Shown: piece after piece, positions 34,842 through 44,441 of the stretch | Layout of the letters: every line of letters starts with the position of its first letter | Position numbering within the stretch: the stretch's first letter is position 1 | Assembly (NCBI GenBank): GCA_965223305.1 | Contig: CBDCWT010000061.1 | Coordinates: forward strand, 1-64,000 | Direction: 5' to 3' | Source: CBDCWT01 sp965223305 | GTDB taxonomy: Bacteria; Planctomycetota; Planctomycetia; Pirellulales; Pirellulaceae | Length of the DNA: 64,000 bases | Made by a program: the position numbers and the translations under genes | The notes under the pieces: model-generated | What the model saw: the letters and a program-made list of their open reading frames with translations, nothing else | Told to the model about the DNA's origin: nothing | Database searches by the model: none

Positions 34842-35681
34842 TTTCATTCCCGGGAGGGCGAAGCTCCTGCTGAGCCGCTTTTGTTGTGATCTTGGCTCGG
34901 CGGGAGCCTCGCCCTCCCGTATTGGATCGCAACCTCTCGGCAGGAACCTCGCCCTCCCGTCATGGACCGCGAGCTCTCAGTTGGTAGGCCGGAACGAGCG
35001 GCGCGCAGAGCATCCATCAGCCAGCGATTTCCCCGCCGCGCTGTTCCGGCACAAGCCTGCTGCCATCGTCTAGCCGGGATTATTCATGAAGATCGTGGCG
35101 AGAGGTTGTAAGTACGTTCGTGGCAAGGAAGGCGAGCAATTCTTCCGCAGGCGTATTGAAGCAATACGTCGAGGGAGAGTTTTGAAGCATGACGAAGCCA
35201 CGGATGGACTTACGACCTCGCAGCAGATCGCTCATGAATAATTCGGGCTAGTACCGCCGGAACTGCGCGGCGTCACGTCTTACGCGAAACAGCCTCTGCT
35301 GCCGCTTGTTCCGGCCTACATTTCGGCTCCGCTGCGCCACGAGAAACCTCTATCGGCTTCCAAAGGTCGATTGATTTCATTCCCGGGAGGGCGAAGCTCC
35401 TGCTGAGCCGCTTTTGTTGTGATCTCGGCTCGGCGGGAGCCTCGCCCTCCCGTATTGGATCGCAACCTCTCGGCAGGAACCTCGCCCTCCCGTCATGGAT
35501 CGCGAGCTCTCAGTTGGTAGGCCAGAACAAGCGGCGCGCCGAGCATCCATCAGCCAGCGACTTTCCCGCCGCGCTGTTCCGGCACAAGCCTGCTGCCATC
35601 GTCTAGTACTGCCGGAACTGCGCGGCGTCACGTCTTACGAGAAACAGCCTCTGCTGCCGCTTGTTCCGGCCTACATTTCGG
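34794..35681. repeat. 355-bp tandem duplication, first copy interrupted by MITE
   Basis: Copy A is 34794-35326, containing the last 48 bases of the TPR-deiminase gene and, inside, the MITE (35071-35250). Copy B is 35327-35681 and lacks the MITE: after ...GCCATCGTC it reads TAGTACTGCCGG, where copy A reads TA-element-TAGTACCGCCGG. Copy B carries a second version of the codons around the catalytic cysteine (CGCTGCGCC...) and the TGA at 35372-35374. Also holds GGGAGGGCGAGGCTCC-type hairpins. Confidence 0.9.
35071..35250 (+). mobile_element. 180-bp hairpin MITE, copy 3, with matching empty site nearby
   Basis: Identical length and orientation to copy 1. Flanking TA at 35071-35072 and 35249-35250 correspond to the single TA at 35604-35605 in the uninterrupted second repeat, proving a TA target-site duplication and a core element of 176 bp. 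Confidence 0.93.
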
Positions 35682-35785
35682 GGCATTCTACGACTCTTGT
35701 TCCCCAAATTTTGACAATAAAAGCTACCTGATTTATCCTCTATGCGTTCACGGCTCTTCTTGTCCATGCACCGAGGTCTCCCCTT

Positions 35786-38700
35786 ATGTCAGCTATGCCA
35801 ATTCGCCGTTCGCAACGCAACACTCGCAACCGTTCACGAGACGTTAGGCAGGGCGCCCGCCGCAGGTTGCTGCGCGGTCTCTTGGCAGAGAAGTTGGAAA
35901 GACGACTCATGTTGACGGCGATCACGAGCCTCGATCCAGCTGCCAATACAATTGGCGCCCCGGCGACGTCGGATATCTCGGCGACCTTCGACCAACCGAT
36001 TAATGCCTCCACGGCAACGCACGATAGCTTCGTCGTGTTCCGCGAATCTATCGGGAAGGTTGACGCGGCTACGGGTACGATCGGCACCGACGGACAGACG
36101 GTCTCTGTCGACCCCAGCACTCCACTCTGGCCAGGTGAAATTGTGCGCGTCACGGCGACCGATGACATCCAAAGCACTGGAGGCGAAGCGAATACTCCGC
36201 ACGTCTGGGAATTCCGTACCGAGGTCACTTCGGGAAGCGGCGTGTTTGTTGACAGCGGCCAGCGGCTGGGCACGAACCAAGATGGAGAAATAGGATTCGG
36301 TGACCTCGATGCAGATGGTGATCTCGACGCCGTGCAGGGAGGCAACATTGTCTGGCTCAACGATGGCGCGGGGAATTTTTCCGACAGTGGCCAGCGTCTT
36401 GGCGGAGTGAATTGGGACTTGGCGGACCTGGACGGAGACGGCGATCTAGACATTGCTGAACAGAACAACGTTTATTTGAACGACGGGAACGCCGTCTTCG
36501 CCGGCACCGGCCAGGATCTGACACCCTCGGGAGGGGCCGCTGCGGTCGAGCTAGGGGACATCGACGGCGATGGGGACGTGGACGCCGTGATCGGCATCAA
36601 CTACGCCGGCAATCTGGTGTGGAAGAACAACGGTAGCGGGAGCTTCTCTAATACCGGTCAGAGTTTGGGAACGGCGGCTAGCCAAGGTATCGGGCTTGGC
36701 GACTTCGACAATGACGGCGACCTGGACGCCTATGTTGCCAACAACGGCCCGCCGAACCGGGTTTACTTCAACGACGGTACTGGGATTTTCACCGACAGCA
36801 CTCAGGCTCTGGGTGGATTCCAAGCGAGTGTCGCCGTGGACGTTGCCGACGTCGACAACGACGGCGATCTGGATGCCGTCGTCTCGAACTCTGCAGGCGG
36901 CCAGGGGACTCGAGTTTGGCTGAACGACGGCAACGGCATCTTTGTGGAAACCGGTCAGCAGCTGAATGCGGGGACAACCAACAACGATGTGTCTCTTGGC
37001 GATATTGATGGAGACGGAGACCTCGACGCTTATATCCCCGGTTGGTACAACGCGGCCGAAGTCTGGACGAATGATGGGTCCGGAATATTTGCCGAGAGTC
37101 AAAGCTTGCCGTTTCCCGGCCAGAGGTCGGGTTGGGTCGGCTTCGGTGACGTCGATGGTGATGGTGATCTGGATGCATTCGAGGGGAACCGCTTTGCGGA
37201 GGGTGCCCGCATCATGATCAACCAAAACCTCCAGCCAAGTGTGTCGCTCAGCATCGACAACGCCACTATCGACGAGGCAGCCGGAGTGGCAACGGTTACC
37301 GCAGCATTGTCTGCAGCACATACAGCAGCGGTCACGGTCGATCTTGGATTTTCTGGATCGGCGACGGTCACCGATGACTATACGACGTCCAGTGCACAGA
37401 TCGTGATCCCCGTCGGTGCCACGACTGGCTCGATCGCGATTACGGCTGTCGACGATGCGGTGGACGAACCTGACGAAACAGTCATCGTCGACGTTGCGGG
37501 AACCACCAATGCGGACGAAGTAGGTACACAACAGGTCACGACGACGATTCTGGACAACGACGAGTTGGTCGTGCCAGCGGTCACGCTGTCGGTCGACAAC
37601 GACACGATCGCAGAGGCAGGGGGAGTCGCCGCTTTCACAGCCACGCTTTCTCAGGCGACGACAGTCGATGTAACCGTTGATTTGGAGTTGACGGGCACGG
37701 CCACTCCAGGTGACGACTACAACGCGTCGGGCACACAGATTGTGATTGCCGCTGGTGCCACGACTGGATCGGTGACGGTGACAGCGGTACAGGACGAGTT
37801 AGAAGAAGCTGACGAGACAATAATCGCTGATATTTCGGCCGTGACCAACGGTACAGAAGCCGGCACGCAGCAAGGTACGACGACGATTGAGGACGATGAT
37901 GAACCGGCGGGAATGTCGGTAACCGCGCTGACGCCGACGCGCGCGGGATTTCAGATCTCGTTTACTAATGACCTCGATTCCACGGACCTGAACCTCTATG
38001 ACTCGCAGACGGCGAGTCTCGGTGCCGCAGATGTCACGTTAACCGGCGCGTCCAGTGGGCCTGTGGCCGGTGCCTTGATTGTCTCGGATCGTCTGGTCGA
38101 GTTCGTTAAGACAGGTGGTCCTCTCTCCCCGGACACCTATACGGTAACTCTCCGCAGTGCCGCGGATGGCTTTGAGGACACGGGCGGCTTGCTGCTCGAC
38201 GGAAACGGCGACGGGACCGCAGGCGATGACTACACCTCGACCTTCGAGGTTGCTGAAGCGGCCGCCAACACGGTCACCATCGGCATCCCCGACTTTGTAC
38301 GTGGTCCCGGTCAGGAAGTCAACCTACCCGCAGATACCGCGACGGGCATCCCTCTCACGATTAGCGAAGGAAACAACGTCCGCGCGATTGACGCGCGGAT
38401 TAGCTACGACCCGGAACTGCTAGACATCTCGGCGGCCACCGTTGGACCGGACGCTCCGGCGGGTGCTTCGGTGATCCTGAACAACTCGACGCCCGGTTTG
38501 GCGATCTTGGTGTACTTCAGCTCGACACCGCTGCCGGCGGGCGCGGCCACAGTCATCAACCTAACGGCCTCGGTACCGACCGCGAATGCGAGCGCGAACT
38601 ACCGCACACAACAAGTCTTGGACATCCATGACGTGGTCATCAGTGACGGGAACGACACCGAGTCACCGGTGATCGAGGACGACGCGGTGCACGTCGCGAC

Positions 38701-39142
38701 TTTCTTTTCCGACGTTTCGGCAAACGGGCGAGTCAACGCGGCGGACGCAGCGCAGGTGGCTCGGATCGCGGCCTTGTTGGACACGGGGTTCGCGAACACT
38801 CCGCTGTCCGATCCCGGTATCTTGGCGGATGTGAGTGGTAACGGTCGCGTCAATGCTGCCGACGCATCGCTTGTGGCTCAGTTCGCGGCGTTAATCAGCG
38901 TACCTCAAATACCCGCGATTCCTCTGGGAGTCCAGGTTGGGGGGATCTACCTGCCACAACCGGAGAACGAAAGCTCCGGCCCGGGAGAACGAGTTGCCGC
39001 TCCCAGCTTGCTCGAATTTGAGGACTACTCAGACGTCGGCATGGCAGACACGGAGGTCGAGATCCTGGCCGGCGACCGTGAGGCGGCCAGCGAAGATCTC
39101 GTCCTTGAGGACCTCCTTGATGAGGTCTTCGGAGCGTGGTGA
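35786..39142 (+). CDS. FG-GAP/Calx-beta/dockerin-like surface protein
   Basis: 1118 residues. N-terminus has the planctomycete export motif (LLAEKLERRLMLT at about 32-44). Order: Ig-like domain (45-130), seven FG-GAP/VCBS repeats each with a Ca-binding DxDxDGDxD loop (about 165-480), two Calx-beta domains (about 485-590 and 595-705), a further beta domain, a cohesin-like beta domain (about 825-970), and a dockerin-like tail with two Asx-loop repeats (VSANGRVNAADA, VSGNGRVNAADA). Likely binds calcium and glycans at the surface. No enzyme domain. Confidence 0.9.
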   Translation: MSAMPIRRSQRNTRNRSRDVRQGARRRLLRGLLAEKLERRLMLTAITSLDPAANTIGAPATSDISATFDQPINASTATHDSFVVFRESIGKVDAATGTIGTDGQTVSVDPSTPLWPGEIVRVTATDDIQSTGGEANTPHVWEFRTEVTSGSGVFVDSGQRLGTNQDGEIGFGDLDADGDLDAVQGGNIVWLNDGAGNFSDSGQRLGGVNWDLADLDGDGDLDIAEQNNVYLNDGNAVFAGTGQDLTPSGGAAAVELGDIDGDGDVDAVIGINYAGNLVWKNNGSGSFSNTGQSLGTAASQGIGLGDFDNDGDLDAYVANNGPPNRVYFNDGTGIFTDSTQALGGFQASVAVDVADVDNDGDLDAVVSNSAGGQGTRVWLNDGNGIFVETGQQLNAGTTNNDVSLGDIDGDGDLDAYIPGWYNAAEVWTNDGSGIFAESQSLPFPGQRSGWVGFGDVDGDGDLDAFEGNRFAEGARIMINQNLQPSVSLSIDNATIDEAAGVATVTAALSAAHTAAVTVDLGFSGSATVTDDYTTSSAQIVIPVGATTGSIAITAVDDAVDEPDETVIVDVAGTTNADEVGTQQVTTTILDNDELVVPAVTLSVDNDTIAEAGGVAAFTATLSQATTVDVTVDLELTGTATPGDDYNASGTQIVIAAGATTGSVTVTAVQDELEEADETIIADISAVTNGTEAGTQQGTTTIEDDDEPAGMSVTALTPTRAGFQISFTNDLDSTDLNLYDSQTASLGAADVTLTGASSGPVAGALIVSDRLVEFVKTGGPLSPDTYTVTLRSAADGFEDTGGLLLDGNGDGTAGDDYTSTFEVAEAAANTVTIGIPDFVRGPGQEVNLPADTATGIPLTISEGNNVRAIDARISYDPELLDISAATVGPDAPAGASVILNNSTPGLAILVYFSSTPLPAGAATVINLTASVPTANASANYRTQQVLDIHDVVISDGNDTESPVIEDDAVHVATFFSDVSANGRVNAADAAQVARIAALLDTGFANTPLSDPGILADVSGNGRVNAADASLVAQFAALISVPQIPAIPLGVQVGGIYLPQPENESSGPGERVAAPSLLEFEDYSDVGMADTEVEILAGDREAASEDLVLEDLLDEVFGAW

Positions 39143-39180
39143 TGGTGAGCCTCTGACCGCTGTTTCACCGCGATAGGCAG

Positions 39181-40167
39181 CTAGATCCAGAAGACTTTTC
39201 GCTGCCGCACACGGTCCAGCGCCTCGATGTGCCGCCGTCGGCGCCAGCAGTAGAGCCGTTCTCGGACAGCCAGTGGCAGCAAAGCTTCTTCGACGCGCAA
39301 ACGCCGACGATTCAGCGCCAGCAGTGGCTGTAACAGCCAAGAAGGAATCCGACGTTTGGCTCCAGCCGCCATGCGGCCGTCCAAATCGGCGGTGGATTCT
39401 GTCTCTTCCGCTTCACCGTGATAACGCAGGTAGAATCCCTGGATTGGTTTCACAAACGGCTGAGCGCTGGTTGCCTTTTTAGCGAAGAAGCAGATGTTCG
39501 TGAGCTTCCGCGGTTGCTGGAAGATCATCTCGTCACCGTACCGGTACTCCCGGTACTCCATCCGTTGGTCTTGCCACTCGTTGTATTGCGGGTAGAAGTT
39601 GATGAATGTCCTGGTCGGCTCGAATCCATTGGCCGCATAAACTTCTTGCAAGAACATCGGCTGGAAGTTGAAGTACGTCATGTTGTGCCAGCCGTGCAGC
39701 GGCACGATGTGGACAACCACCCCGCCCGGCTTGACCATTGCCATGCAATTGGAGAGAGCTTGAAAGATATCGCAGATGTGCTCGACAACCCCGATGTCGA
39801 AAACAACGTCGAAACTTTCATAGAGTTCGACGGGAACCGGTTCATTCAAGTCGTGGATGATATCGGGTGACTCGGCTTCGCTAAAGTCGACGGTCTGCAA
39901 TTCGGAGTAGCCCAGCATGCGAAAGACATCGGAAATATGGGCCTGTCGCTGTTCTGGCCGGACAATTTGTGAATGGGTGTAGCGACGTTCAGTGGCGGGG
40001 ATTTCTGTCACTGGTCGTTGTGCTGCGTGGATGGTCTTGGTGAGTTGGTCATGGGTCGCGTGGACATCTTGCACGCCCAAGGACAGCACGCGTCCGCCGT
40101 CAACCGCGGTTGGGAAGAGGTCAGCTTGCGATAGCAAAAACCGAAAATGGCTCAGCACCAGCGCCAT
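39181..40167 (-). CDS. class I SAM-dependent methyltransferase
   Basis: 328 residues. The SAM-binding region is in the middle: VVFDIGVVEHI with the following HDLNEPVPVELYESFDVV (post-motif I), and MVKPGGVVVHIVPLHGWHN (motif III, methyltransferase type 11-like). An extended N-terminal region (about 1-95) has no recognised domain. Substrate unknown; the downstream gene is an integral membrane VanZ-like protein on the other strand. A sugar or small-molecule methylase in a surface polysaccharide locus is possible but not shown. Confidence 0.75.
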   Translation of the reverse strand: MALVLSHFRFLLSQADLFPTAVDGGRVLSLGVQDVHATHDQLTKTIHAAQRPVTEIPATERRYTHSQIVRPEQRQAHISDVFRMLGYSELQTVDFSEAESPDIIHDLNEPVPVELYESFDVVFDIGVVEHICDIFQALSNCMAMVKPGGVVVHIVPLHGWHNMTYFNFQPMFLQEVYAANGFEPTRTFINFYPQYNEWQDQRMEYREYRYGDEMIFQQPRKLTNICFFAKKATSAQPFVKPIQGFYLRYHGEAEETESTADLDGRMAAGAKRRIPSWLLQPLLALNRRRLRVEEALLPLAVRERLYCWRRRRHIEALDRVRQRKVFWI

Positions 40168-40334
40168 GTGGTATCCTCGTCGAACGCTTTATCCAGGATG
40201 ATTCACGAAGTTGGTCGTTTGCGGCAGGTCACATGTGAAACGTCGAGCCAATGATCGTATCCGCGGCATATCAACTCGTCCCGGCCACCTTGTTGGATCC
40301 CGGCGCCCGTGCATTCACCTTCGCAGCCGATTGT

Positions 40335-40748
40335 TCATCGGCCATTCACTGACGGTACGCGGCGTACCGGACCGGTATTTCTGCGCGGAGTAGCATAGCT
40401 ACGTGACCGAGGTAGACGGCGCGCGTACGGGTCGTAGTGTGGGTCGCCACGAAACGGCGACGAGCGCCACGGGTGATACTGCGGGGACCGAAAAGGTGAG
40501 AGTGGTGAAGTGCGGAGAGGGTCGTACATCCGGTCGCCATAGAAGGGCGACGTTCTCCTCCAGAAATTGGCTGTTCGACGCGCCCGCCAAAGGTCCAGGC
40601 TATATCGGTTGCTCGACTCAAAACTTCGCGAGCGCAATTGCTGGCCGTCAGCGGTCGAGCTCGTCAAAAGCAACGCTAACGGTACAGCCAGCACGACGTT
40701 CCTGAATCGCCATCGGAGACAAACTCGCTTCTGTTTTCGATTGGGCAA
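40335..40748 (-). CDS. secreted Arg/Pro/Ser-rich protein, uncertain
   Basis: From ATG 40748 (MLPNRKQKRVCLRW) the frame gives a signal peptide (NVVLAVPLALLLTSSTADG) followed by a basic, Arg/Pro/Ser/Tyr-rich mature segment with repeats of the form SPFxGDPHYDPYARR. An earlier ATG in the same frame adds 42 residues without a better signal. No family recognised. It could be a surface or cell-wall-binding protein. Weakly supported; it is the first gene upstream of the methyltransferase on the same strand. Confidence 0.4.
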   Translation of the reverse strand: MPNRKQKRVCLRWRFRNVVLAVPLALLLTSSTADGQQLRSRSFESSNRYSLDLWRARRTANFWRRTSPFYGDRMYDPLRTSPLSPFRSPQYHPWRSSPFRGDPHYDPYARRLPRSRSYATPRRNTGPVRRVPSVNGR

Positions 40749-40845
40749 CATCTCAACAATTCTACCATGTTGCCGAGGGGTGGACATCGACGTCACCCTC
40801 CCGCTCGCGGAGGTCGTGCGGCTATTACACTGCATCCAGTCCGCC

Positions 40846-41000
40846 AAACTCTGGCGAGTTCGGCTACGCTGCAAATCAGCCGCTGGGCGTTAGCCCACGG
40901 TTTCTCCAGCGAAACCGACGCGTAGCGTCGGGCGAGGGCTCCCCCTCTCCGGCCCTTTGGGCCGACTCTCCCCGAGGGGAGAGTGAAGAGAGAGGAAATC
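40846..41000. repeat. composite hairpin repeat (same family as 6195 and 45212)
   Basis: CTCTGGCGAGTTCGGCTACG fragment, reverse AACCG/CGGCTGAT hairpin at 40875-40902, then ACCGACGCGTAGCGTCGG and a CGGCCC...GGGCCG hairpin ending in GGGAGAGTGAAGA. Part of the gap between the divergent 40335 and 41165 genes; the rest shows nothing. Confidence 0.75.
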
Positions 41001-41164
41001 ACGTACCAACTTAAAGCTGCACGACCTCTTCGGGGAAGGGACGCCTCAAACACCGGCTGGCGCCACGAGTTTCTAGCATTTTGGTTCTGGAATGCCAAAA
41101 TGAGACCCTGTACCAGCTCATCCCGAATCAATAACGGCACGACCACGACAGTGCCGTTCGACCG

Positions 41165-41791
41165 ATGGACCATTCGACCAAACAGCAAACCGACGACTGC
41201 AAACAGGGACCTTCATCCCCGCCGCCGGTTCCTCTTTTTGCCTCCCATCGGGAGCGGCGCCTTTGGGCCTGGACGATAGCCCTCGTGGTGGCGATCTACT
41301 CGACCCTCGGCTTGGCGGGGACGCTCGTGGGCGCGGTGAGCCAGGAACTGCTCGCAGCGGGTATTCTTCTCTGCATGCTCCTCGTGTTGGCGACCATCGT
41401 GACACAAGGGCTGAAGGCGAGACCGGGCGGCGCGGAGATTGGAATCGCGCTCGGCATCGCGGCTGCCTACACATTGGCGTTCCTCCGGATGAGTGGTTCC
41501 GTGGCGGAACGCACCCACCTGATGGAGTACGGTGTGGTGGCTGTCTTCATCCACGAAGCGCTCAGAGAGCGAGCGAGTCACGGGCGCCGTGTCCCTGTAC
41601 CCGCCCTGCTTGCCTTCCTCGCCACGTCGCTGCTCGGCATACTCGACGAGTGCATTCAGGCGATTCTACCGAGCCGCGTGTTCGAGTGGGTCGACATCCT
41701 GTTCAACGTTCTGGCAGCTTTCACGGCGACCGTTGCCAGCGTCCTACTTGGTTGGGCACGGCGGCTCACGAATAGGCTTCGTGGGTTGTAG
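41165..41791 (+). CDS. VanZ-like integral membrane protein
   Basis: 208 residues with about five transmembrane helices (TIALVVAIYSTLGLAGTLVG; LLAAGILLCMLLVLATIV; IGIALGIAAAYTLAFL and two near the C-terminus). The signature ILDECIQAILPSRVFEWVDILFN corresponds to the VanZ-like DE-x-xQ ... R-x3-x-DIxxN motif. VanZ confers low-level teicoplanin resistance in one operon; most homologues are uncharacterised. No resistance genes are nearby. Function unknown. Confidence 0.75.
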   Translation: MDHSTKQQTDDCKQGPSSPPPVPLFASHRERRLWAWTIALVVAIYSTLGLAGTLVGAVSQELLAAGILLCMLLVLATIVTQGLKARPGGAEIGIALGIAAAYTLAFLRMSGSVAERTHLMEYGVVAVFIHEALRERASHGRRVPVPALLAFLATSLLGILDECIQAILPSRVFEWVDILFNVLAAFTATVASVLLGWARRLTNRLRGL

Positions 41792-41891
41792 TCGTGGGGT
41801 AAAGGGTCGAAAGATTCGAAAAGAAGGTAGATTGTGAAAACGTGCAGCCCGTAGAGTTGTTCAATCGCTACAACACAGAGGAAACTGTCAC

Positions 41892-42086
41892 ATGAAAGTC
41901 ATCGCCGCTAGTATCGTGGTCTTCTCGGGCGCAATCATGGCTTCGGCTGGCACGCTGGCGGAGGCGATGCCGGATGCCAGGCGACGCAGCGTTGTCGACG
42001 AATGGGGGCTATGTGTCGTGGTGGTTGGTGGGTTGCTGCTCATGGCAGAGATGCTCAACCGGTCAACCACTTCGTCATCGAAGTAG
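41892..42086 (+). CDS. small membrane protein of unknown function
   Basis: 64 residues from ATG 41892, preceded by AGAGGAAAC (41876-41884). Two hydrophobic segments (KVIAASIVVFSGAIMAS and LCVVVVGGLLLMAE) separated by a basic/polar link (PDARRRSVVDEWG). No family recognised. Sits in a run of forward-strand genes between VanZ-like and acyltransferase genes. Size and the low complexity of the sequence make it a moderately confident call. Confidence 0.45.
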   Translation: MKVIAASIVVFSGAIMASAGTLAEAMPDARRRSVVDEWGLCVVVVGGLLLMAEMLNRSTTSSSK

Positions 42087-42231
42087 GGAACCAGTTTCTG
42101 AGACTGCCATCGCGCCTGCCGCCTGCTGGTTGCCGAGACGGATGGTGACTCGCTCCGCGACTTGCGATAATAGAACGGTCCGGGGGCACAGAGGTCGTTG
42201 TACGACGACCCGAATCCGGGAGTTCAAGGCA

Positions 42232-42321
42232 ATGAGATCGTTCGCATTTCTGTTCCTCTTCTTGGGGTCCGCCGTGCTCGGCATAGCCGGTCCCCTCACT
42301 CGGTTGAAGACCAACAAGTGA
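42232..42321 (+). CDS. possible 29-residue hydrophobic peptide
   Basis: ATG 42232 to TGA 42321: a Lys/Arg-flanked single hydrophobic segment (FAFLFLFLGSAVLGIAG). Weak ribosome site GGGAG 10 bases upstream. It lies 38 bases before the acyltransferase gene. Could be a leader or small membrane peptide; low support, too short to identify. Confidence 0.25.
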   Translation: MRSFAFLFLFLGSAVLGIAGPLTRLKTNK

Positions 42322-42359
42322 CATCCGGTCGGTGAAGGTGTCGTGGTTTTTCGTAACAC

Positions 42360-43403
42360 GTGACGGACCGCTTCGTTGGCTACACTGGCTCCAGCACGCA
42401 GATGGCGATGGTTCAACGTGAACGAATCGAGATCATTGAGTACCTGCGCGGCTTAGCCGCCATCTCGGTGATGTGGTATCACTTCACCGGCCCAGCTGGG
42501 CTGTTCGAGGAATACGGCGCATTGGGAGCCTGGCTGGGCGGCAAAGGCTGGCTCGGCGTCGAAGTCTTCTTTGTCATCTCCGGCTTCATTTTGCCGTTCT
42601 CCATGCACCGCGCGCACTATCGATTAGCGGATTTCGGGACATTTGTTGTCAAGAGAATCATTAGGCTCGACCCACCCTATCTGGCAAATATCCTACTCGT
42701 CCTGTTCATCTGGTACGCCGCTGGGCTGGTGCCTCACTTCGAGGGGGTCTCTTTCTCTCTTGAGCCTGTTCGAATTCTCTGTCACTTGGGATATCTGAAC
42801 GCGATCGTCGGTTTTGGCTGGTACAACCCGGTCTATTGGACGCTGGCCATCGAGTTTCAATACTACCTGCTGCTGGCGCTCTCGGTACCGTTGCTCACCC
42901 ATCCTCAAGCGGCGCTTCGCTGGTTGTTTCCCCTACTACTAGCGCTCGGTGGTTGGGTGTTGCCGCAACGAAATCTCGTCTTTTTTTGGCTGGGACTGTT
43001 TGCGCTTGGCATGGTCACATTCCAGATGCGCCGTGGGTTGATTCAGCACTGGCAGTATGCTGTGTCGATGGCGGTGATTGCAGCGCTCAATGTCGTGACA
43101 TACGGTTGGACTATCGCTGTAGTTGGGTTGGCCACCGCGGTGACGATTGCCGTGGTCCGCCCGCCGAAGGTCGCTTGGCTGGCGTTCTTGGGTATGATCT
43201 CCTATTCCCTTTATCTTGTGCACTTGCCGATCGGCGTCCGCTTCATCCGGCTCGGCGTCCGCATGACCGACTCGTTGACCGGGAGATTCGTAGTGCTCGG
43301 TGTTTCAATCGCGATGACCCTTTGGGCTGCCTATCTCTGGTATCGCTGCTTCGAACGACCCGCTCAACGTTGGTCCGCAGCGATACGCTACAAAGGTGAG
43401 TGA
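42360..43403 (+). CDS. acyltransferase 3 (OafA/YrhL-type membrane acyltransferase)
   Basis: GTG 42360; 347 residues; ATG 42402 is an equally good start, giving MAMVQRERIEIIEYLRGLAA at the N-terminus. About ten transmembrane helices. The family signature is present: IEYLRGLAAISVMWYHF with the catalytic-type histidine, then GVEVFFVISGF, YWTLAIEFQYYL in the central region and SYSLYLVHLPIG near the C-terminus. These enzymes O-acylate surface sugars (for example O-antigen or exopolysaccharide). Fits the surface-polysaccharide theme of the window. Substrate unknown. Confidence 0.88.
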   Translation: MTDRFVGYTGSSTQMAMVQRERIEIIEYLRGLAAISVMWYHFTGPAGLFEEYGALGAWLGGKGWLGVEVFFVISGFILPFSMHRAHYRLADFGTFVVKRIIRLDPPYLANILLVLFIWYAAGLVPHFEGVSFSLEPVRILCHLGYLNAIVGFGWYNPVYWTLAIEFQYYLLLALSVPLLTHPQAALRWLFPLLLALGGWVLPQRNLVFFWLGLFALGMVTFQMRRGLIQHWQYAVSMAVIAALNVVTYGWTIAVVGLATAVTIAVVRPPKVAWLAFLGMISYSLYLVHLPIGVRFIRLGVRMTDSLTGRFVVLGVSIAMTLWAAYLWYRCFERPAQRWSAAIRYKGE

Positions 43404-43715
43404 CTCCTTGCCTTGCTCCGCTCCTTTGCGCCCTGGGCGATCTAGCGTTCCGAACCGGGGACTAACGTCCTCCGGCTGATCATGGCTGCGTCAGCCCCTG
43501 CGCAGCGGGTCACATCAGCCGGACCGCTTTAGCGGCCGGTTTGAATCGCAACACTATCTACTCGGCGGCCTGTATGCTACCGTACAGGTCGCCTGACCGC
43601 GGCATGTGACTGTCCGACAGCACCAGAATGCTACCTGTCCGAAAACAGTGTGACTGATGTCCTGCGGTTAGCGATTCGTTCTTAGATTGCGGCCGTTTCT
43701 GATAGGTGTGGTAAC
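43404..43715. repeat. REPIN-like inverted hairpin pair in gap before DUF1080 gene
   Basis: Forward AACCG/CGGCTGAT hairpin 43453-43480 (stem GGGAC/GTCCT) and reverse hairpin 43514-43541 (stem GCCGC/GCGGT, loop variant) 61 bases apart, the same pair and order as 16982/17046. Another hairpin GCCTGTA ... TACAGGT lies at 43568-43594. No gene in this gap. Confidence 0.75.
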
Positions 43716-44441
43716 ATGAAGTGTTCAACACTGTTTTGTGCAGCTGTAGTATTGATGGGGAGCGAGGCAAGGTCGCAGGAGAACGGCGTGCCTCAATTCC
43801 GAGATCTCTTCAACGGCAAGGATCTCACTGGCTGGGTGAATGTCAACACAGATGATGACACCTGGTCCGTGCGAGATGGTCTGTTGATTTGCAGTGGGCA
43901 CCCAATCGGGGTCATGCGCACCGAGAAACAGTACGAGAACTTCCTGCTACACGTCGAATGGAGACACATGGAGGCGGGGGGTAACTCGGGAGTCTTTGCC
44001 TGGAGTACCGGTACGGTTCCCGAGGGACGGCGGTTGCCCAAAGGCCTCGAAGTACAAATGCTCGAGCTCGACTGGGTCAATCAGCACAAAAACCCTGACG
44101 GGACGCTGCGGCCGATTGCCTATGTCCAGGGAGAACTATTCGGGGCCGGTGGCCTGACCGTGAAGCCCGACAATCCCCGCGGACCGCGGAGTAAGTCGCT
44201 CGAATCGCGCTGTAAGGGGAAAGGTCAGTGGAACGTCTACGACGTGGTCTTCGTCGATGGGGTCGTCAAGCTGGCCGTGAACGGCAAGTTCGTCAACGGT
44301 GTTAGCCACTCTTCGGTCAAGCGAGGATACCTGTGCCTCGAGTCGGAAGGCGCCGAGATCCACTTTCGCAACATTCGCATTTTGGAGTTGCCAGCTGGCA
44401 TCACCACCGAGGAGCAGCGGGCACCGGTCGTCGACAAGTAG
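43716..44441 (+). CDS. DUF1080 (3-keto-disaccharide hydrolase-like) secreted protein
   Basis: 241 residues from ATG 43716. A short signal sequence ([17 protein letters not shown]), then the DUF1080 pattern: [55 protein letters not shown] and [19 protein letters not shown] concanavalin/LamG-like fold; several members hydrolyse glycosidic bonds of 3-keto sugars, and they are very numerous in planctomycetes. No other sugar-oxidation gene nearby. Function assigned by family. Confidence 0.9.
   Translation: MKCSTLFCAAVVLMGSEARSQENGVPQFRDLFNGKDLTGWVNVNTDDDTWSVRDGLLICSGHPIGVMRTEKQYENFLLHVEWRHMEAGGNSGVFAWSTGTVPEGRRLPKGLEVQMLELDWVNQHKNPDGTLRPIAYVQGELFGAGGLTVKPDNPRGPRSKSLESRCKGKGQWNVYDVVFVDGVVKLAVNGKFVNGVSHSSVKRGYLCLESEGAEIHFRNIRILELPAGITTEEQRAPVVDK

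Noticed and set aside
40187..40215. Fourth MITE copy near 40189
   Set aside because: TATCCAGGATGATTCACGAAG resembles the left end, but no matching right end lies 180 bp away. At most a degenerate remnant.
43558..43770. Reverse-strand 70-residue open frame before the DUF1080 gene
   Set aside because: Overlaps the start of the DUF1080 gene and the repeat hairpins; composition is not protein-like.
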